From NCBI RefSeq assembly GCF_003201355.1, contig NZ_QICL01000001.1, forward strand, positions 124,001-188,000: a stretch of 64,000 nt of DNA. The letters run 5' to 3'. The DNA is from Indolivaga alginatilytica. GTDB taxonomy: Bacteria > Bacteroidota > Bacteroidia > Bacteroidales > Dysgonomonadaceae. The position numbers and the translations under genes are program-made. The notes below the pieces were generated by a model. It saw only the letters and a program-made list of their open reading frames with translations. It was not told the origin of the DNA and did not search any database. Positions 17,336 through 25,770 of the stretch are shown here, piece after piece. Position 1 is the first letter of the stretch; every line of letters starts with the position of its first letter.

Positions 17336-18526
17336 ATGCAGATACAATTTGCAAAAAGAATGTCCAACATAAAAGCTTCAGAAATAAGAGAACTACTTAA
17401 AGTTACAGAAAAGGAAGATGTAATTTCATTCGCCGGGGGATTACCTGCACCGGAACTTTTCCCTATTGAAGAAATTAATGAAATAAACCAGATAGTTCTA
17501 AGAGAATTCGGAGCAAAAGCTCTTCAATACACCACAACCGAAGGCTATAAACCACTGAGGGAATGGATTGCCAATCGGATGAATATACAACTTGGAACAT
17601 CGTTCGATGAAGATAATATCCTGATAACTCATGGTTCTCAACAGGCTTTGGATTTATCCGGCAAAGTTTTTCTTGACGAGGGAGATGTCGTTCTTTGCGA
17701 AAGTCCCACATATCTGGCGGCAATCAGTGCATTCAAAGCATACGGGTGTAATTTCATCGAAATACCAACCGATCAGGATGGTATGATAATGAGTGCACTG
17801 GAAAATGTTTTAGAGAAAACAAATAATATAAAGCTAATATATGTTGTACCGACTTTTCAGAATCCGACAGGAAAAACATGGAGTATGGAAAGACGCAAAC
17901 AATTAGCCGAATTATCTTCGAAATATAATATTATTGTTATTGAAGACAATCCGTACGGAGAATTAAGGTTCGAAGGAAAACCTTTACCATCTATAAATTC
18001 GTTCGATACAAAAGGTTATACTCTATGCACAGGAAGTTTTTCTAAAATCTTCTGCCCCGGTTTTCGTATAGGCTGGATTGCCGGAGACAAAAGCATCATC
18101 CAGAAGTACGTCTTAGTTAAACAGGGTACAGATTTACAGTGCAATACTATTGCCCAAATGATTATTGCCGAATACCTGAAACAGTATGACATCGACAAAC
18201 ATATCGAGAGAATAGTAGAAGTATACAAAAGACGCAAGGATATAGCTATTGAATGTATAGAACTTTACTTTCCTGAAAATATAAAATTCACCAACCCCGA
18301 AGGCGGATTATTCACATGGGTAGAGTTGCCCGAAAACATCTCTGCACGTGAAATTCTAGACAAGTGTCTAGAAAGAAAAATCGCATTTGTGCCTGGCGAT
18401 TCTTTTTTCCCAAATAGAAAGATGGAAAATACACTCAGGATCAATTATTCTAATATGCCGGAAGATAAAATCAGAATAGGGCTTAAAACCATCGGAGAGG
18501 TGATTAATCAATATGTAAAAAGTTAA
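17336..18526 (+). CDS. PLP-dependent aminotransferase, class I/II (LysN / 2-aminoadipate type)
   Basis: A 396-residue protein from the ATG at 17336; the upstream TTG at 17309 is less likely. It is a fold-type I aminotransferase: ISFAGGLPAPELFP at the substrate-binding N-terminus, YTTTEGYKPLREWIA, ENPTGKTWS-like loop FQNPTGKTW, EDNPYGELRF with the PLP-ring Asp, and the Schiff-base lysine Lys237 in SFSKIFCPGFRIGWI. The N-terminus resembles 2-aminoadipate / kynurenine aminotransferases. The substrate is not certain. It is convergent with a MocR regulator and their stop codons overlap by 3 to 4 bases. Confidence 0.87.
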   Translation: MQIQFAKRMSNIKASEIRELLKVTEKEDVISFAGGLPAPELFPIEEINEINQIVLREFGAKALQYTTTEGYKPLREWIANRMNIQLGTSFDEDNILITHGSQQALDLSGKVFLDEGDVVLCESPTYLAAISAFKAYGCNFIEIPTDQDGMIMSALENVLEKTNNIKLIYVVPTFQNPTGKTWSMERRKQLAELSSKYNIIVIEDNPYGELRFEGKPLPSINSFDTKGYTLCTGSFSKIFCPGFRIGWIAGDKSIIQKYVLVKQGTDLQCNTIAQMIIAEYLKQYDIDKHIERIVEVYKRRKDIAIECIELYFPENIKFTNPEGGLFTWVELPENISAREILDKCLERKIAFVPGDSFFPNRKMENTLRINYSNMPEDKIRIGLKTIGEVINQYVKS

Positions 18527-19935
18527 ATCGATTTCTTTATAATGTCTCCCAACAGCATTAAACGCTCTTGAATAGCAGGAGTCCATTTTTGTCCATAACT
18601 TAGGCGCATACAATTCTTGAACTGATCTTGTAAAGTAAACATACGACCGGGGGCTATACTTATTCTTTGACGCATAGCCTCATAATACAGCTTTGTTGTA
18701 TCGATTTTTTTGTCTAATTCGACCCAGATCATAAAGCCACCTTGCGGACGCACAATTTTAGTCTCTTCCGGGAAATAATCTATAATGGACTGTACAAAAT
18801 GAAGGCTGTTCGAGTGTAGCTCCCTTCTTAACCTATGCAGATGATTTTCGTATCTGCTGTTTTCCATAAAATTGGCAACAGCCATTTGGGTTAAGGGGGG
18901 TGTAGATATTAGATGAATCTTTTTTTGGCGGATAATCGCATTCTTGAATTTACCGGGAGCAATCCAGCCAACCCTGTAGCCGGGAGCCAACGTTTTAGAC
19001 ACAGAACTACACCAAAGAACCAGTCCTTCTTCGTCAAAGGCTTTACATGGTTTGGGTCGGGAGTTCTCAAAGAAAACATCACCATACAAATCATCTTCGA
19101 TCAGCGGAATATTATAGTCCGCCAGCATTTTCACTACGGCTTTTTTGTTTTCTTCCGGCATGCAACATCCCATAGGATTACTAAAGTTACTTATGAGTAT
19201 ACACGCTTTAATCTGTGGCAACACTTTTTTTAGAGCATCGGGATCAATTCCGACAATGGGATTTGTGGGCAACTCCAAAACACGGAGCCCCAAACTGTTC
19301 GCCAACTGCAGTATGCCGAAATATACAGGACTTTCGACGGCAATTGTATCGCCTCTTTGTGTAATTGCCAATAATGCCAGCGAAGTAGCATTTCCTGCCC
19401 CTGCCGTAATTACAATATCTTCTTCCGTTAAATTTCCATTCCAATTATATGTAAACCGGGCTATGTCGTTTCTTAACTTGAGGCTTCCCTGTGCATCCTC
19501 GTATCGTGTTCCACTGCCGGGAAGTGAACGCATAGCTCTTATAAGTTCTTTGTTGAGTTTTGCGATTGGCAAAAGAATATCTTCGGGAACACCCATAGAA
19601 AAACGGGTGATTGACAAATCTTCTATAGAACGGTAAACTTCCGATATTAAATAATCTTCTTCCTCACCCGTATCTTTGGTTGGAGGTTGCGTTGTGGCAG
19701 GCGCCGATAAACGTAAAGGTTTGTAATTAACAAAATATCCTGACTTTGGCGATGCAACAATAAAACCTTCTTTTTCCAATTCATAATATGCTTGTATCGC
19801 CGTATTTAAGCTGATACCATTTTCTCTGCTGATAGTACGCAAAGAAGGAAGTTTATCGCCTACTCTCCAGATACCCGCTTTTATCTGACGGGCGATTGTA
19901 CCGGCTATTTTCTGATATAGAATTTCTCTTTTCAT
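18523..19935 (-). CDS. MocR-type regulator (GntR HTH fused to aminotransferase domain)
   Basis: A 470-residue protein from the ATG at 19935. Residues 1-70 form a GntR winged helix (VGDKLPSLRTISRENGISLNTAIQAYYELEKEGFI). The rest is a class I aminotransferase-like domain with NPMG, IEDDLYGDVFF and the PLP lysine near residue 314 in SSVSKTLAPGYRVGWIAPG. MocR regulators bind PLP or a PLP adduct and control vitamin B6, GABA or amino-acid genes. The neighbouring convergent aminotransferase is a candidate target but shares no promoter region with it. A TATATTTG -7 box lies 18 nt upstream of the start. Confidence 0.9.
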   Translation of the reverse strand: MKREILYQKIAGTIARQIKAGIWRVGDKLPSLRTISRENGISLNTAIQAYYELEKEGFIVASPKSGYFVNYKPLRLSAPATTQPPTKDTGEEEDYLISEVYRSIEDLSITRFSMGVPEDILLPIAKLNKELIRAMRSLPGSGTRYEDAQGSLKLRNDIARFTYNWNGNLTEEDIVITAGAGNATSLALLAITQRGDTIAVESPVYFGILQLANSLGLRVLELPTNPIVGIDPDALKKVLPQIKACILISNFSNPMGCCMPEENKKAVVKMLADYNIPLIEDDLYGDVFFENSRPKPCKAFDEEGLVLWCSSVSKTLAPGYRVGWIAPGKFKNAIIRQKKIHLISTPPLTQMAVANFMENSRYENHLHRLRRELHSNSLHFVQSIIDYFPEETKIVRPQGGFMIWVELDKKIDTTKLYYEAMRQRISIAPGRMFTLQDQFKNCMRLSYGQKWTPAIQERLMLLGDIIKKSI

Positions 19936-20074
19936 AATCAATCTGTATCCTGCAAATATATCAATTTTACATCTGCATCCCTACCCTATTTTTAATGTTC
20001 TTTCAGCAAAACTATCAAATATATGAAAGAATTACTCAAACAGTATAGCTTAAACCCTTAGCTTTGCCACAAAT

Positions 20075-20110
20075 AAATGAAACAAAATTTCATTTTCTAT
20101 TATATCTTTG
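20075..20110 (+). promoter_or_regulatory. Perfect inverted repeat next to a -7 box, upstream of the MutS-like gene
   Basis: AAATGAAA (20075-20082), spacer CAAAA, TTTCATTT (20088-20095), then TATCTTTG at 20103-20110. The inverted repeat covers the place where the -33 box should be, so a repressor site is plausible. Confidence 0.5.
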
Positions 20111-20182
20111 TCCCTTAATTAGTATACCGGATGTGTTAGATGTTGGCTTTTCAGATATTAACCGACTAATCCCATTGATATA

Positions 20183-20277
20183 TTAAGTAAAAGAAAATAT
20201 TTAATGCTATATTTTGGAATCATAACTATCTATTACTATTGCACTTGCCAATGCAATAAATAGTTCTGCGAACTTAA
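20183..20277 (-). repeat. Dispersed repeat with intact termini, reverse (copy 6)
   Basis: This 95-bp copy is bounded by TTAAGT and ACTTAA, a perfect 6-bp terminal inverted repeat. The head stem is AGTTC-GCA-GAACT, differing from the usual AGGTC/GACCT by a compensatory pair. The body contains TTTATTGCATTGGCAAGT and ATAGCATTAAATATTTT. Confidence 0.85.
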
Positions 20278-20308
20278 TAATTTTTCAACTAACGTAAATG
20301 ACTTCATA

Positions 20309-22105
20309 ATGAATATAAGCGAAGTACAGTCTCATTATTCGAATATCATCAATAAGTACGATAATGAACTCGGTCAACTAAAGAAAGTAATATTCTGGGT
20401 AGGAACCATACGATTGATTATTTCCATAGCCGCCATAGTAAGTACCTATATTTTGTGGGGCGATACAACATCCGTTATAATCACTCTTATTGCCTTTATC
20501 ATAGCGTTTCTGGCATTAATGAAACACCACAATAAATTATTTATAAAAAAGAGCTATTGCGAACAGCAGATAGTAAATGCTCAAAATGAATTGAAAGGTA
20601 TAAATTATGACTTTTCGGCATTCGATGGGGCTCCCGAGAAAGCAGATGCCGAACATAGTTTCAGCCTCGATCTCGATCTATTCGGCAAAAGGTCTTTCTT
20701 TCAGTCTATAAACAGAACTGTTACTTCCTTCGGGAAGGATACCCTCGCCAATATATTCATACATCCTTTCGAAAATAAAAAAGACATCTTAGATCAACAG
20801 CAAGCTGTAGAAGAACTTAAACAAAAAGCAAAACTACTGGCTCATTTCAGAGCAATAGGTCAAATGAGCGAAGCAGACAGCCTGAATTCAAAAGATTTTT
20901 CGGCATCGTTTAAACGTCCTTCTATATTGAAAAATAGCATTTTATGGAAAAGTATGGTTTACATCATACCCCTCATCCATATCATATTCGGGCTACTTAT
21001 TTATTTCGATGTTATAGTTGGAGGATATTATTCGCTGGTGTATATCCTGACATTGGGTATAAGCTTCATTCCGGGTAAAAAAGTGGCTCAGATAATGGAA
21101 ACCTTCAACGAAAAGTCGAAGGTACTCGATACATATTCAAAGCTTTTCAGAATCATTGAAGATGAAGAGCTTAAGTCCGCCAAGCTAAAAAACATTCAGT
21201 CACAGTTGAAAGGTATAACGAATGCCTCGCATGCAATAAATCAATTAAAATCGTATCATAATAACCTTACTGTATCTTATACTTTCCCTGTCTTGATGCT
21301 GTTCAATCCTTATTTGCTTTGGAATGTAAAATATGCAATCAAAGTAGAACAATGGACTGAAAAATACAAACAGGAAATAGAACAGTGGTTCGAAGCCATT
21401 GCACAATTCGATATGCTTGTATCTATGGGCACATTTGCATTTAATCATCCCGATTATACGTATCCAAAGGTTGCCGACAAATTCATTTTCGAAGGTAAAG
21501 CATTAGGACATCCTATGCTACACAGAGATATATGCGTACGCAATGATGTCAATATTTCTAAGACACCTTACTTCTTAGTGATCACAGGAGCCAATATGGC
21601 GGGTAAAAGTACTTATCTGCGTACCATCGGTATCAATCATACTCTGGCTTGTACAGGTTTGCCCGTATGTGCAGAATCTTTATCGTTTTATCCCTGTAGA
21701 TTAGTTACGAATTTGCGTACTGCCGATTCTCTGGCTGATAACGAATCATACTTCTTTGCCGAATTAAAACGTTTGAAAATGATTATAGATCGCCTGCAAT
21801 CGGGTGAAGAATTATTTATAATTTTAGATGAAATTTTAAAAGGAACCAATTCGGAAGACAAACAGAAAGGCTCTATGGCTTTGATGAAACAATTGATCTC
21901 ACTCAACGGAAACGGTATCATTGCAACTCACGATTTGTTACTGGGAAATCTGGAGCAGGAATATCCCGATAATGTCAAAGACTATCGTTTTGAGGCGGAT
22001 ATCACCAACGATCAGTTAACATTCTCATACAAGATACGCGAAGGGGTAGCTCAGAATATGAATGCCTGCTTCCTGATGAAGAAAATGGGTATAACAGGAT
22101 TGTAG
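20309..22105 (+). CDS. Membrane-anchored MutS-like ATPase
   Basis: A 598-residue protein. The N-terminal half carries about two membrane spans near residues 25-70 and two more near 215-250, then a lever-like helical region. The C-terminal ATPase is MutS domain V: Walker A GANMAGKS (427-434), the ST motif region LRTADSLADNESYFFAELKRL, Walker B LFIILDEILKGTN, and the H-loop IATHDLLLG. It lacks the mismatch-binding and connector domains of MutS and the Smr domain of MutS2, so mismatch repair is unlikely. The membrane spans suggest a role at the envelope-DNA interface or something unrelated to DNA; its function is unknown. Confidence 0.85.
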   Translation: MNISEVQSHYSNIINKYDNELGQLKKVIFWVGTIRLIISIAAIVSTYILWGDTTSVIITLIAFIIAFLALMKHHNKLFIKKSYCEQQIVNAQNELKGINYDFSAFDGAPEKADAEHSFSLDLDLFGKRSFFQSINRTVTSFGKDTLANIFIHPFENKKDILDQQQAVEELKQKAKLLAHFRAIGQMSEADSLNSKDFSASFKRPSILKNSILWKSMVYIIPLIHIIFGLLIYFDVIVGGYYSLVYILTLGISFIPGKKVAQIMETFNEKSKVLDTYSKLFRIIEDEELKSAKLKNIQSQLKGITNASHAINQLKSYHNNLTVSYTFPVLMLFNPYLLWNVKYAIKVEQWTEKYKQEIEQWFEAIAQFDMLVSMGTFAFNHPDYTYPKVADKFIFEGKALGHPMLHRDICVRNDVNISKTPYFLVITGANMAGKSTYLRTIGINHTLACTGLPVCAESLSFYPCRLVTNLRTADSLADNESYFFAELKRLKMIIDRLQSGEELFIILDEILKGTNSEDKQKGSMALMKQLISLNGNGIIATHDLLLGNLEQEYPDNVKDYRFEADITNDQLTFSYKIREGVAQNMNACFLMKKMGITGL

Positions 22106-22164
22106 TTTCAGTTATCAGCCAACGGTTATCAAGTCTTGTAAATCTAATAAATAAATATATAATT

Positions 22165-23541
22165 ATGAAAAGTAAGTTATTAACCTGCTCGATGCTTCTA
22201 GCTTCTGTCTCTGTATTTTCCCAATCAGTAACAGAGAAAGATTTGCAGGATATAAGAGGCAGTTTCAAAAAAGACGCTCCTACTACAGCCATTCAGAATA
22301 TTCTTACCGTACAGAGCAATATCAAAGACAACGCCCTGAATCACGATCTGCAAACAGGAATAGATCACCTATTCAAATACCGGGTTGAGGTGAAAGGTAT
22401 TACGAATCAGAAAAGCTCAGGACGTTGCTGGATGTTTACTTCGATGAATGTACTTCGTCCGTCAATCATGGCCAAGTATAATATAGACAACTTCGATTTC
22501 TCTCACAATTACCTGTATTTCTGGGATATATTCGAAAAGGCAAATCTATATCTCGAAAATATAATAGCAACCGCATCAAATCCTATTGACGACAGAGAAG
22601 TAGTCACATTCTTTAAATCGCCGGTCAGTGACGGAGGGGTTTGGAATCTATACTACAATGCCGCACTTAAATACGGTGTAGTACCTGATGCCGTTATGCC
22701 CGAAACAGCCCACTCGAACAGTACAGGTCAGATGATCGGACTTATCAACGAAAAATTGCGCATGGGCGGATATGATCTCAGAGAATTGGCTTCAAGCGGA
22801 AAAAAAGATAAAGACCTCAGAACCGAAAAACAAGCTATCCTGAAAGATGTATATCGTATGCTGGCTCTGTGTTTGGGTGAACCTCCCACACAATTTACAT
22901 GGAGATACAAAACCAAAGCGGGCAAAATCGAAGAAAAAAAATATACTCCTAAAGAGTTTTACAATGAAATAACTCCTTCCGATTATAGCCCCGAAAATTA
23001 TATTATGATAATGAACGATCCTACCCGCGAATATTATAAAATATACGAGATTAAAAACTATCGGAATACAATTGAAGGAATCAACTGGGTATATCTTAAT
23101 CTTCCGAATGAGGATATAAAGAAAGCCGCTTTATCTTCTATTAAAAATAATGAAGCATTGTATGCCTCGTGCGATGTAGGCAAGCAACACAACAGAGCAA
23201 CGGGTATTATGGATCCTGATATGTATGATTATGAGTCGTTGTTTGGAGTAAAAATCAATATGGATAAAAAAGCACGCATACTAACTCGCCAGAGTGGATC
23301 GAGCCATGCCATGCTTCTCATCGGATGCGATACCGATAATAACGACAAGCCAACTAAATGGGAATTCGAAAACAGTTGGGGAACAACAGCCGGAAACAAT
23401 GGTTATCTGACATTTACCGACAATTGGTTTAACGAATATATGTTCCGTCTGGTTATTCACCGCAAATATCTGGATACAAAAGCTATTGAAAGTTTGAATC
23501 AAAAACCAATTCAATTACCTATGTGGGATTATATGAATTAA
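22165..23541 (+). CDS. Exported C1-family aminopeptidase (bleomycin hydrolase / PepC type)
   Basis: A 458-residue protein with a signal peptide (MKSKLLTCSMLLASVSVFSQ) and papain-like catalytic residues: Cys88 in SSGRCWMFTSMN, His in GSSHAMLLIGCD, and Asn in FENSWGTTAGNNGY. The overall order and length match the PepC/bleomycin hydrolase family, which removes N-terminal residues from peptides and normally forms hexamers in the cytosol. The secretion signal indicates a periplasmic or surface version, as is common in Bacteroidales. It lies 59 bp after the MutS-like gene. Confidence 0.9.
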   Translation: MKSKLLTCSMLLASVSVFSQSVTEKDLQDIRGSFKKDAPTTAIQNILTVQSNIKDNALNHDLQTGIDHLFKYRVEVKGITNQKSSGRCWMFTSMNVLRPSIMAKYNIDNFDFSHNYLYFWDIFEKANLYLENIIATASNPIDDREVVTFFKSPVSDGGVWNLYYNAALKYGVVPDAVMPETAHSNSTGQMIGLINEKLRMGGYDLRELASSGKKDKDLRTEKQAILKDVYRMLALCLGEPPTQFTWRYKTKAGKIEEKKYTPKEFYNEITPSDYSPENYIMIMNDPTREYYKIYEIKNYRNTIEGINWVYLNLPNEDIKKAALSSIKNNEALYASCDVGKQHNRATGIMDPDMYDYESLFGVKINMDKKARILTRQSGSSHAMLLIGCDTDNNDKPTKWEFENSWGTTAGNNGYLTFTDNWFNEYMFRLVIHRKYLDTKAIESLNQKPIQLPMWDYMN

Positions 23542-23557
23542 ACAGATCAAAAAAGCT

Positions 23558-23592
23558 ACTCCCTCCCTGATGGAGAGAGTTGGGGCAAGGTG
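23558..23592. repeat. REP-like palindrome between the peptidase and the tape-measure-domain gene
   Basis: ACTCCCTCC-CTGAT-GGAGAGAGT pairs at 8 of 9 positions and is followed by TGGGGCAAGGTG. The CTCCCTCC...GGAGAGAG-TTGGGG layout resembles REP-type intergenic palindromes. It begins 17 bp past the peptidase stop. Confidence 0.55.
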
Positions 23593-23675
23593 TATAAATT
23601 ATGGATTTTGTATTATCTCTGTGTATTTTATGTTATATTTACCATGATTCGGCAGCTAATTATAAAAACGACATT

Positions 23676-24188
23676 ATGGAAAAGAATAACTTAATTGATG
23701 CTAATAATGCGGGTATAGTTATACTGTATCCTTACTTGCCCCGTCTTTTTTCAATGCTATCACTTATAGAGAACGGTGACTTTAAAGATAAGAATGCCCG
23801 TATAAAAGCCATATTCATCCTGCACTATGCTGTTTGGGAAAGGGAAGAAGCCGACGAGTTGGAACTCGCAATAAATAAACTTTTTGTGGGAATGGAAATC
23901 AGTGATCCGATACCTCAGAAGGTGGAACTGAGCACGCAGGAAAAAGAGACTGTATCATCGATGCTGAACGGAGTATTACAAAATTGGCGGAAACTGCAAC
24001 ACTCATCTATCATGGCATTACGCGAAACTTTTTTAAGGAGGAACGGCAAGCTAGAAGAAAAAGAGGATGCGTTCTATCTTACAGTGGAAGAAAAAGCATA
24101 CGATATACTTATGGACAGTATTCCATGGAATTTCAGGATGGTCAAAATGCCTTGGATGAAGAAGCCTGTTATAGTAAAGTGGAGATAG
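23676..24188 (+). CDS. Stand-alone contractile-injection-system tape-measure-type domain protein
   Basis: A 170-residue protein from the ATG at 23676; the frame opens at 23601 but the extra 25 residues overlap nothing conserved. It matches what I know of the conserved C-terminal block of contractile injection system tape-measure proteins (CIS_TMP). The pieces come in order: NNAGIVILYPYLPRLF, KAIFILHYAVW, ELELAINKLFVGMEISDPIP, LSTQEKETVSSMLNGVLQNW, LQHSSIMALRETFLRRNGKL, and the end IPWNFRMVKMPWMKKPVIVKW. Full CIS_TMP proteins are far longer and sit in sheath, tube and baseplate clusters. Here there is no N-terminal part and no such cluster within 20 kb on either side. Either a functional minimal form or a relic with an intact frame. 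Confidence 0.75.
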   Translation: MEKNNLIDANNAGIVILYPYLPRLFSMLSLIENGDFKDKNARIKAIFILHYAVWEREEADELELAINKLFVGMEISDPIPQKVELSTQEKETVSSMLNGVLQNWRKLQHSSIMALRETFLRRNGKLEEKEDAFYLTVEEKAYDILMDSIPWNFRMVKMPWMKKPVIVKWR

Positions 24189-24201
24189 GGTTTGTTTTTG
24201 T

Positions 24202-24750
24202 CTATTTGAAATGGGTCATTCGCTCTATCTTCTTCGCAAATTCGATCTCCTTTACACTTGTCTGCCTGAATAAAAGCGCTGCAATGCAAATACCTATTGC
24301 CAGAGTAAATAATAGTGACATGGTAAGCGTCAGATTATGCGCCATGGTGATAAGAATTGTCGGGTTATCATCCACAACACTCAAGTCGGTAATTTTTATT
24401 CCGGCAAGCATCGTTTTATAAGCATACATTCCGGGAATCATAGTAATACAAGCAGGCATTGTAAATACAACGGGAGGATTATCGACCCGATGAGCAGCAA
24501 CAATACCGATAAAGCCAATAGCAACCGATCCTGTAAGGGTAGCCATAATAAGTCCAAAATCTAGTTCTAAAAGGATAAAACGCAGACAGTGCCCCAATCC
24601 ACCCAATAATCCGGCAACAATAAGTACTTTTTTAGGTGTACCGAAAAGTACCCCCCAACAAACGCCAACGATAAATGCTATTGCAAAATCGCGGGCGATA
24701 GACAATAGTATATCCGTATCTATCATTTTTCTAAAGCTTAAAATTTTCAA
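24202..24750 (-). CDS. ThrE-type exporter, small subunit half (DUF3815 / ThrE_2)
   Basis: A 182-residue hydrophobic protein with about five membrane spans, starting DTDILLSIARDFAIAFIVGVCWGVLFGTPKK and containing VVFTMPACITMIPGMYAYKTM, the ThrE_2 signature. In Corynebacterium ThrE this half is fused to the DUF1212 half. Here the two halves are separate genes that overlap by 20 bp, so they should be co-translated and form one threonine/serine exporter in the inner membrane. The substrate is inferred from family only. It is convergent with the tape-measure-domain gene, with 13 bp between the stop codons. Confidence 0.85.
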   Translation of the reverse strand: MKILSFRKMIDTDILLSIARDFAIAFIVGVCWGVLFGTPKKVLIVAGLLGGLGHCLRFILLELDFGLIMATLTGSVAIGFIGIVAAHRVDNPPVVFTMPACITMIPGMYAYKTMLAGIKITDLSVVDDNPTILITMAHNLTLTMSLLFTLAIGICIAALLFRQTSVKEIEFAKKIERMTHFK

Positions 24751-25540
24751 TACCCAACAGAGTAATGCTTAGAGTCATACCTGCTGCAATACATAACAAT
24801 ATAAATCCGGCGAATAGAGCCCTGTTTACCGCCGAAGACAAGTAACCCTCAATCAGATCGATTACACTGTTAATAAGCGGCACACCCGGTATGAGATAAA
24901 GCACCGCCGTTGCCATTGCAGCCTCGGGATAGCTGCCTATTCCAAAAACAGTTCCCCCACCCGTTATCATTGTAGTAATAAAAGCAGCAATACTTATCGA
25001 AATCATCTGATTGTATTTTAAAGCTGCAATTTTATATCTGAAGAGCGATCCCATAAAGGCACCGCACATAGCCACCAAAGCATTAAATATATCGCCAAAA
25101 GCAAAGAAACACAATCCGGCACAAGAGAATCCTACTGCTACAGATACAATCCATGGATTATAATGAGGCATATTCTTTATCTTGTCAAATTCATTCTCTG
25201 TCTCTTCAATCGACAGATTCTCTTCGTATACCTTCCACGAAAGATGGCTAACCCTTGTCAACACCTCTAAATGTACCACATGAGTAGGCGATTCTTTGAA
25301 CATGGTTATAGTATCGTCTTCCCGACAGTGGCTTTTCACCGTTACCAATAAACCTTTAAATGTGGGTTGTAGGTTCACATCAAATCCCCATGTAACAGCC
25401 ATACGTGTAATATTGCTCTTTACACGCCCGCTATGAGCTCCCGAAGCAAGTAGAAAAGTTCCGATATCAAGAATTAAATCAGCAAAACGTTTCACCGGAA
25501 TATTTCCTACTATTGCACAATCATATTTAGGATTTGACAT
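24731..25540 (-). CDS. ThrE-type exporter, large subunit half (DUF1212)
   Basis: A 269-residue protein. About 110 soluble residues (LILDIGTFLLASGAHSGRVK, the conserved start of DUF1212) precede five membrane spans (from about residue 130) that include GGGTVFGIGSYPEAAMATAV and LIPGVPLINSVIDLIEGYL. It is the first gene of the pair and its end overlaps the start of the second half by 20 bp. A TATCTTTG -7 box lies 26 bp upstream. Split ThrE is the usual form in Bacteroidales, not a frameshift. Confidence 0.87.
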   Translation of the reverse strand: MSNPKYDCAIVGNIPVKRFADLILDIGTFLLASGAHSGRVKSNITRMAVTWGFDVNLQPTFKGLLVTVKSHCREDDTITMFKESPTHVVHLEVLTRVSHLSWKVYEENLSIEETENEFDKIKNMPHYNPWIVSVAVGFSCAGLCFFAFGDIFNALVAMCGAFMGSLFRYKIAALKYNQMISISIAAFITTMITGGGTVFGIGSYPEAAMATAVLYLIPGVPLINSVIDLIEGYLSSAVNRALFAGFILLCIAAGMTLSITLLGIENFKL

Positions 25541-25566
25541 ATCAAAACATACTTTAAAAATCCTTG

Positions 25567-25574
25567 CAAAGATA
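25567..25574 (-). promoter_or_regulatory. Putative promoter of the ThrE pair
   Basis: The minus strand reads TATCTTTG, 26 bp upstream of the ATG at 25540. Confidence 0.5.
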
Positions 25575-25737
25575 TTAAAAAGAGTGCTCTCATCTATAAG
25601 AAAATTAAAGTTTAGCAGACTTAAGATTCAATTTAAATTATCTGATTATGTAACCTCAATCATAATTTTAACATTTAAAACATGTTTTATCCAATAACTT
25701 TAGCATATAATATAATTCAACTGTTAAACTAAATCAA

Positions 25738-25745
25738 TATCTTTG
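25738..25745 (+). promoter_or_regulatory. Putative promoter of the glf operon
   Basis: TATCTTTG ends 25 bp before the glf ATG, and no other promoter is obvious within the five-gene operon. Confidence 0.5.
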
Positions 25746-25770
25746 CTTTTTAATTTTTTATCCTGCTAAG

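Larger units (their letters stand above)
19942..20308. other. Divergent intergenic region with operator-like inverted repeat and repeat copy 6
   Basis: A 367-bp region between mocR and the MutS-like gene. It contains the mocR -7 box (19953-19960, minus), a perfect inverted repeat (20075-20095), a TATCTTTG -7 box on the plus strand (20103-20110), and dispersed repeat copy 6 (20183-20277). The leader of the MutS-like gene would therefore be about 190 nt and contain the repeat. Confidence 0.65.

Noticed and set aside
19145-19636. 163-codon plus-strand frame opposite mocR
   Set aside because: Shadow frame in the aminotransferase domain of mocR; no motif, no promoter.
23601-23675. Longer start for the tape-measure-domain protein
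   Set aside because: The 25 extra residues contain no conserved part of the family; the ATG at 23676 starts just before the conserved block.
24202-25540. Frameshifted single ThrE gene
   Set aside because: Separate DUF1212 and DUF3815 genes overlapping by about 20 bp are a normal form in this phylum. Both proteins have proper starts and lengths.
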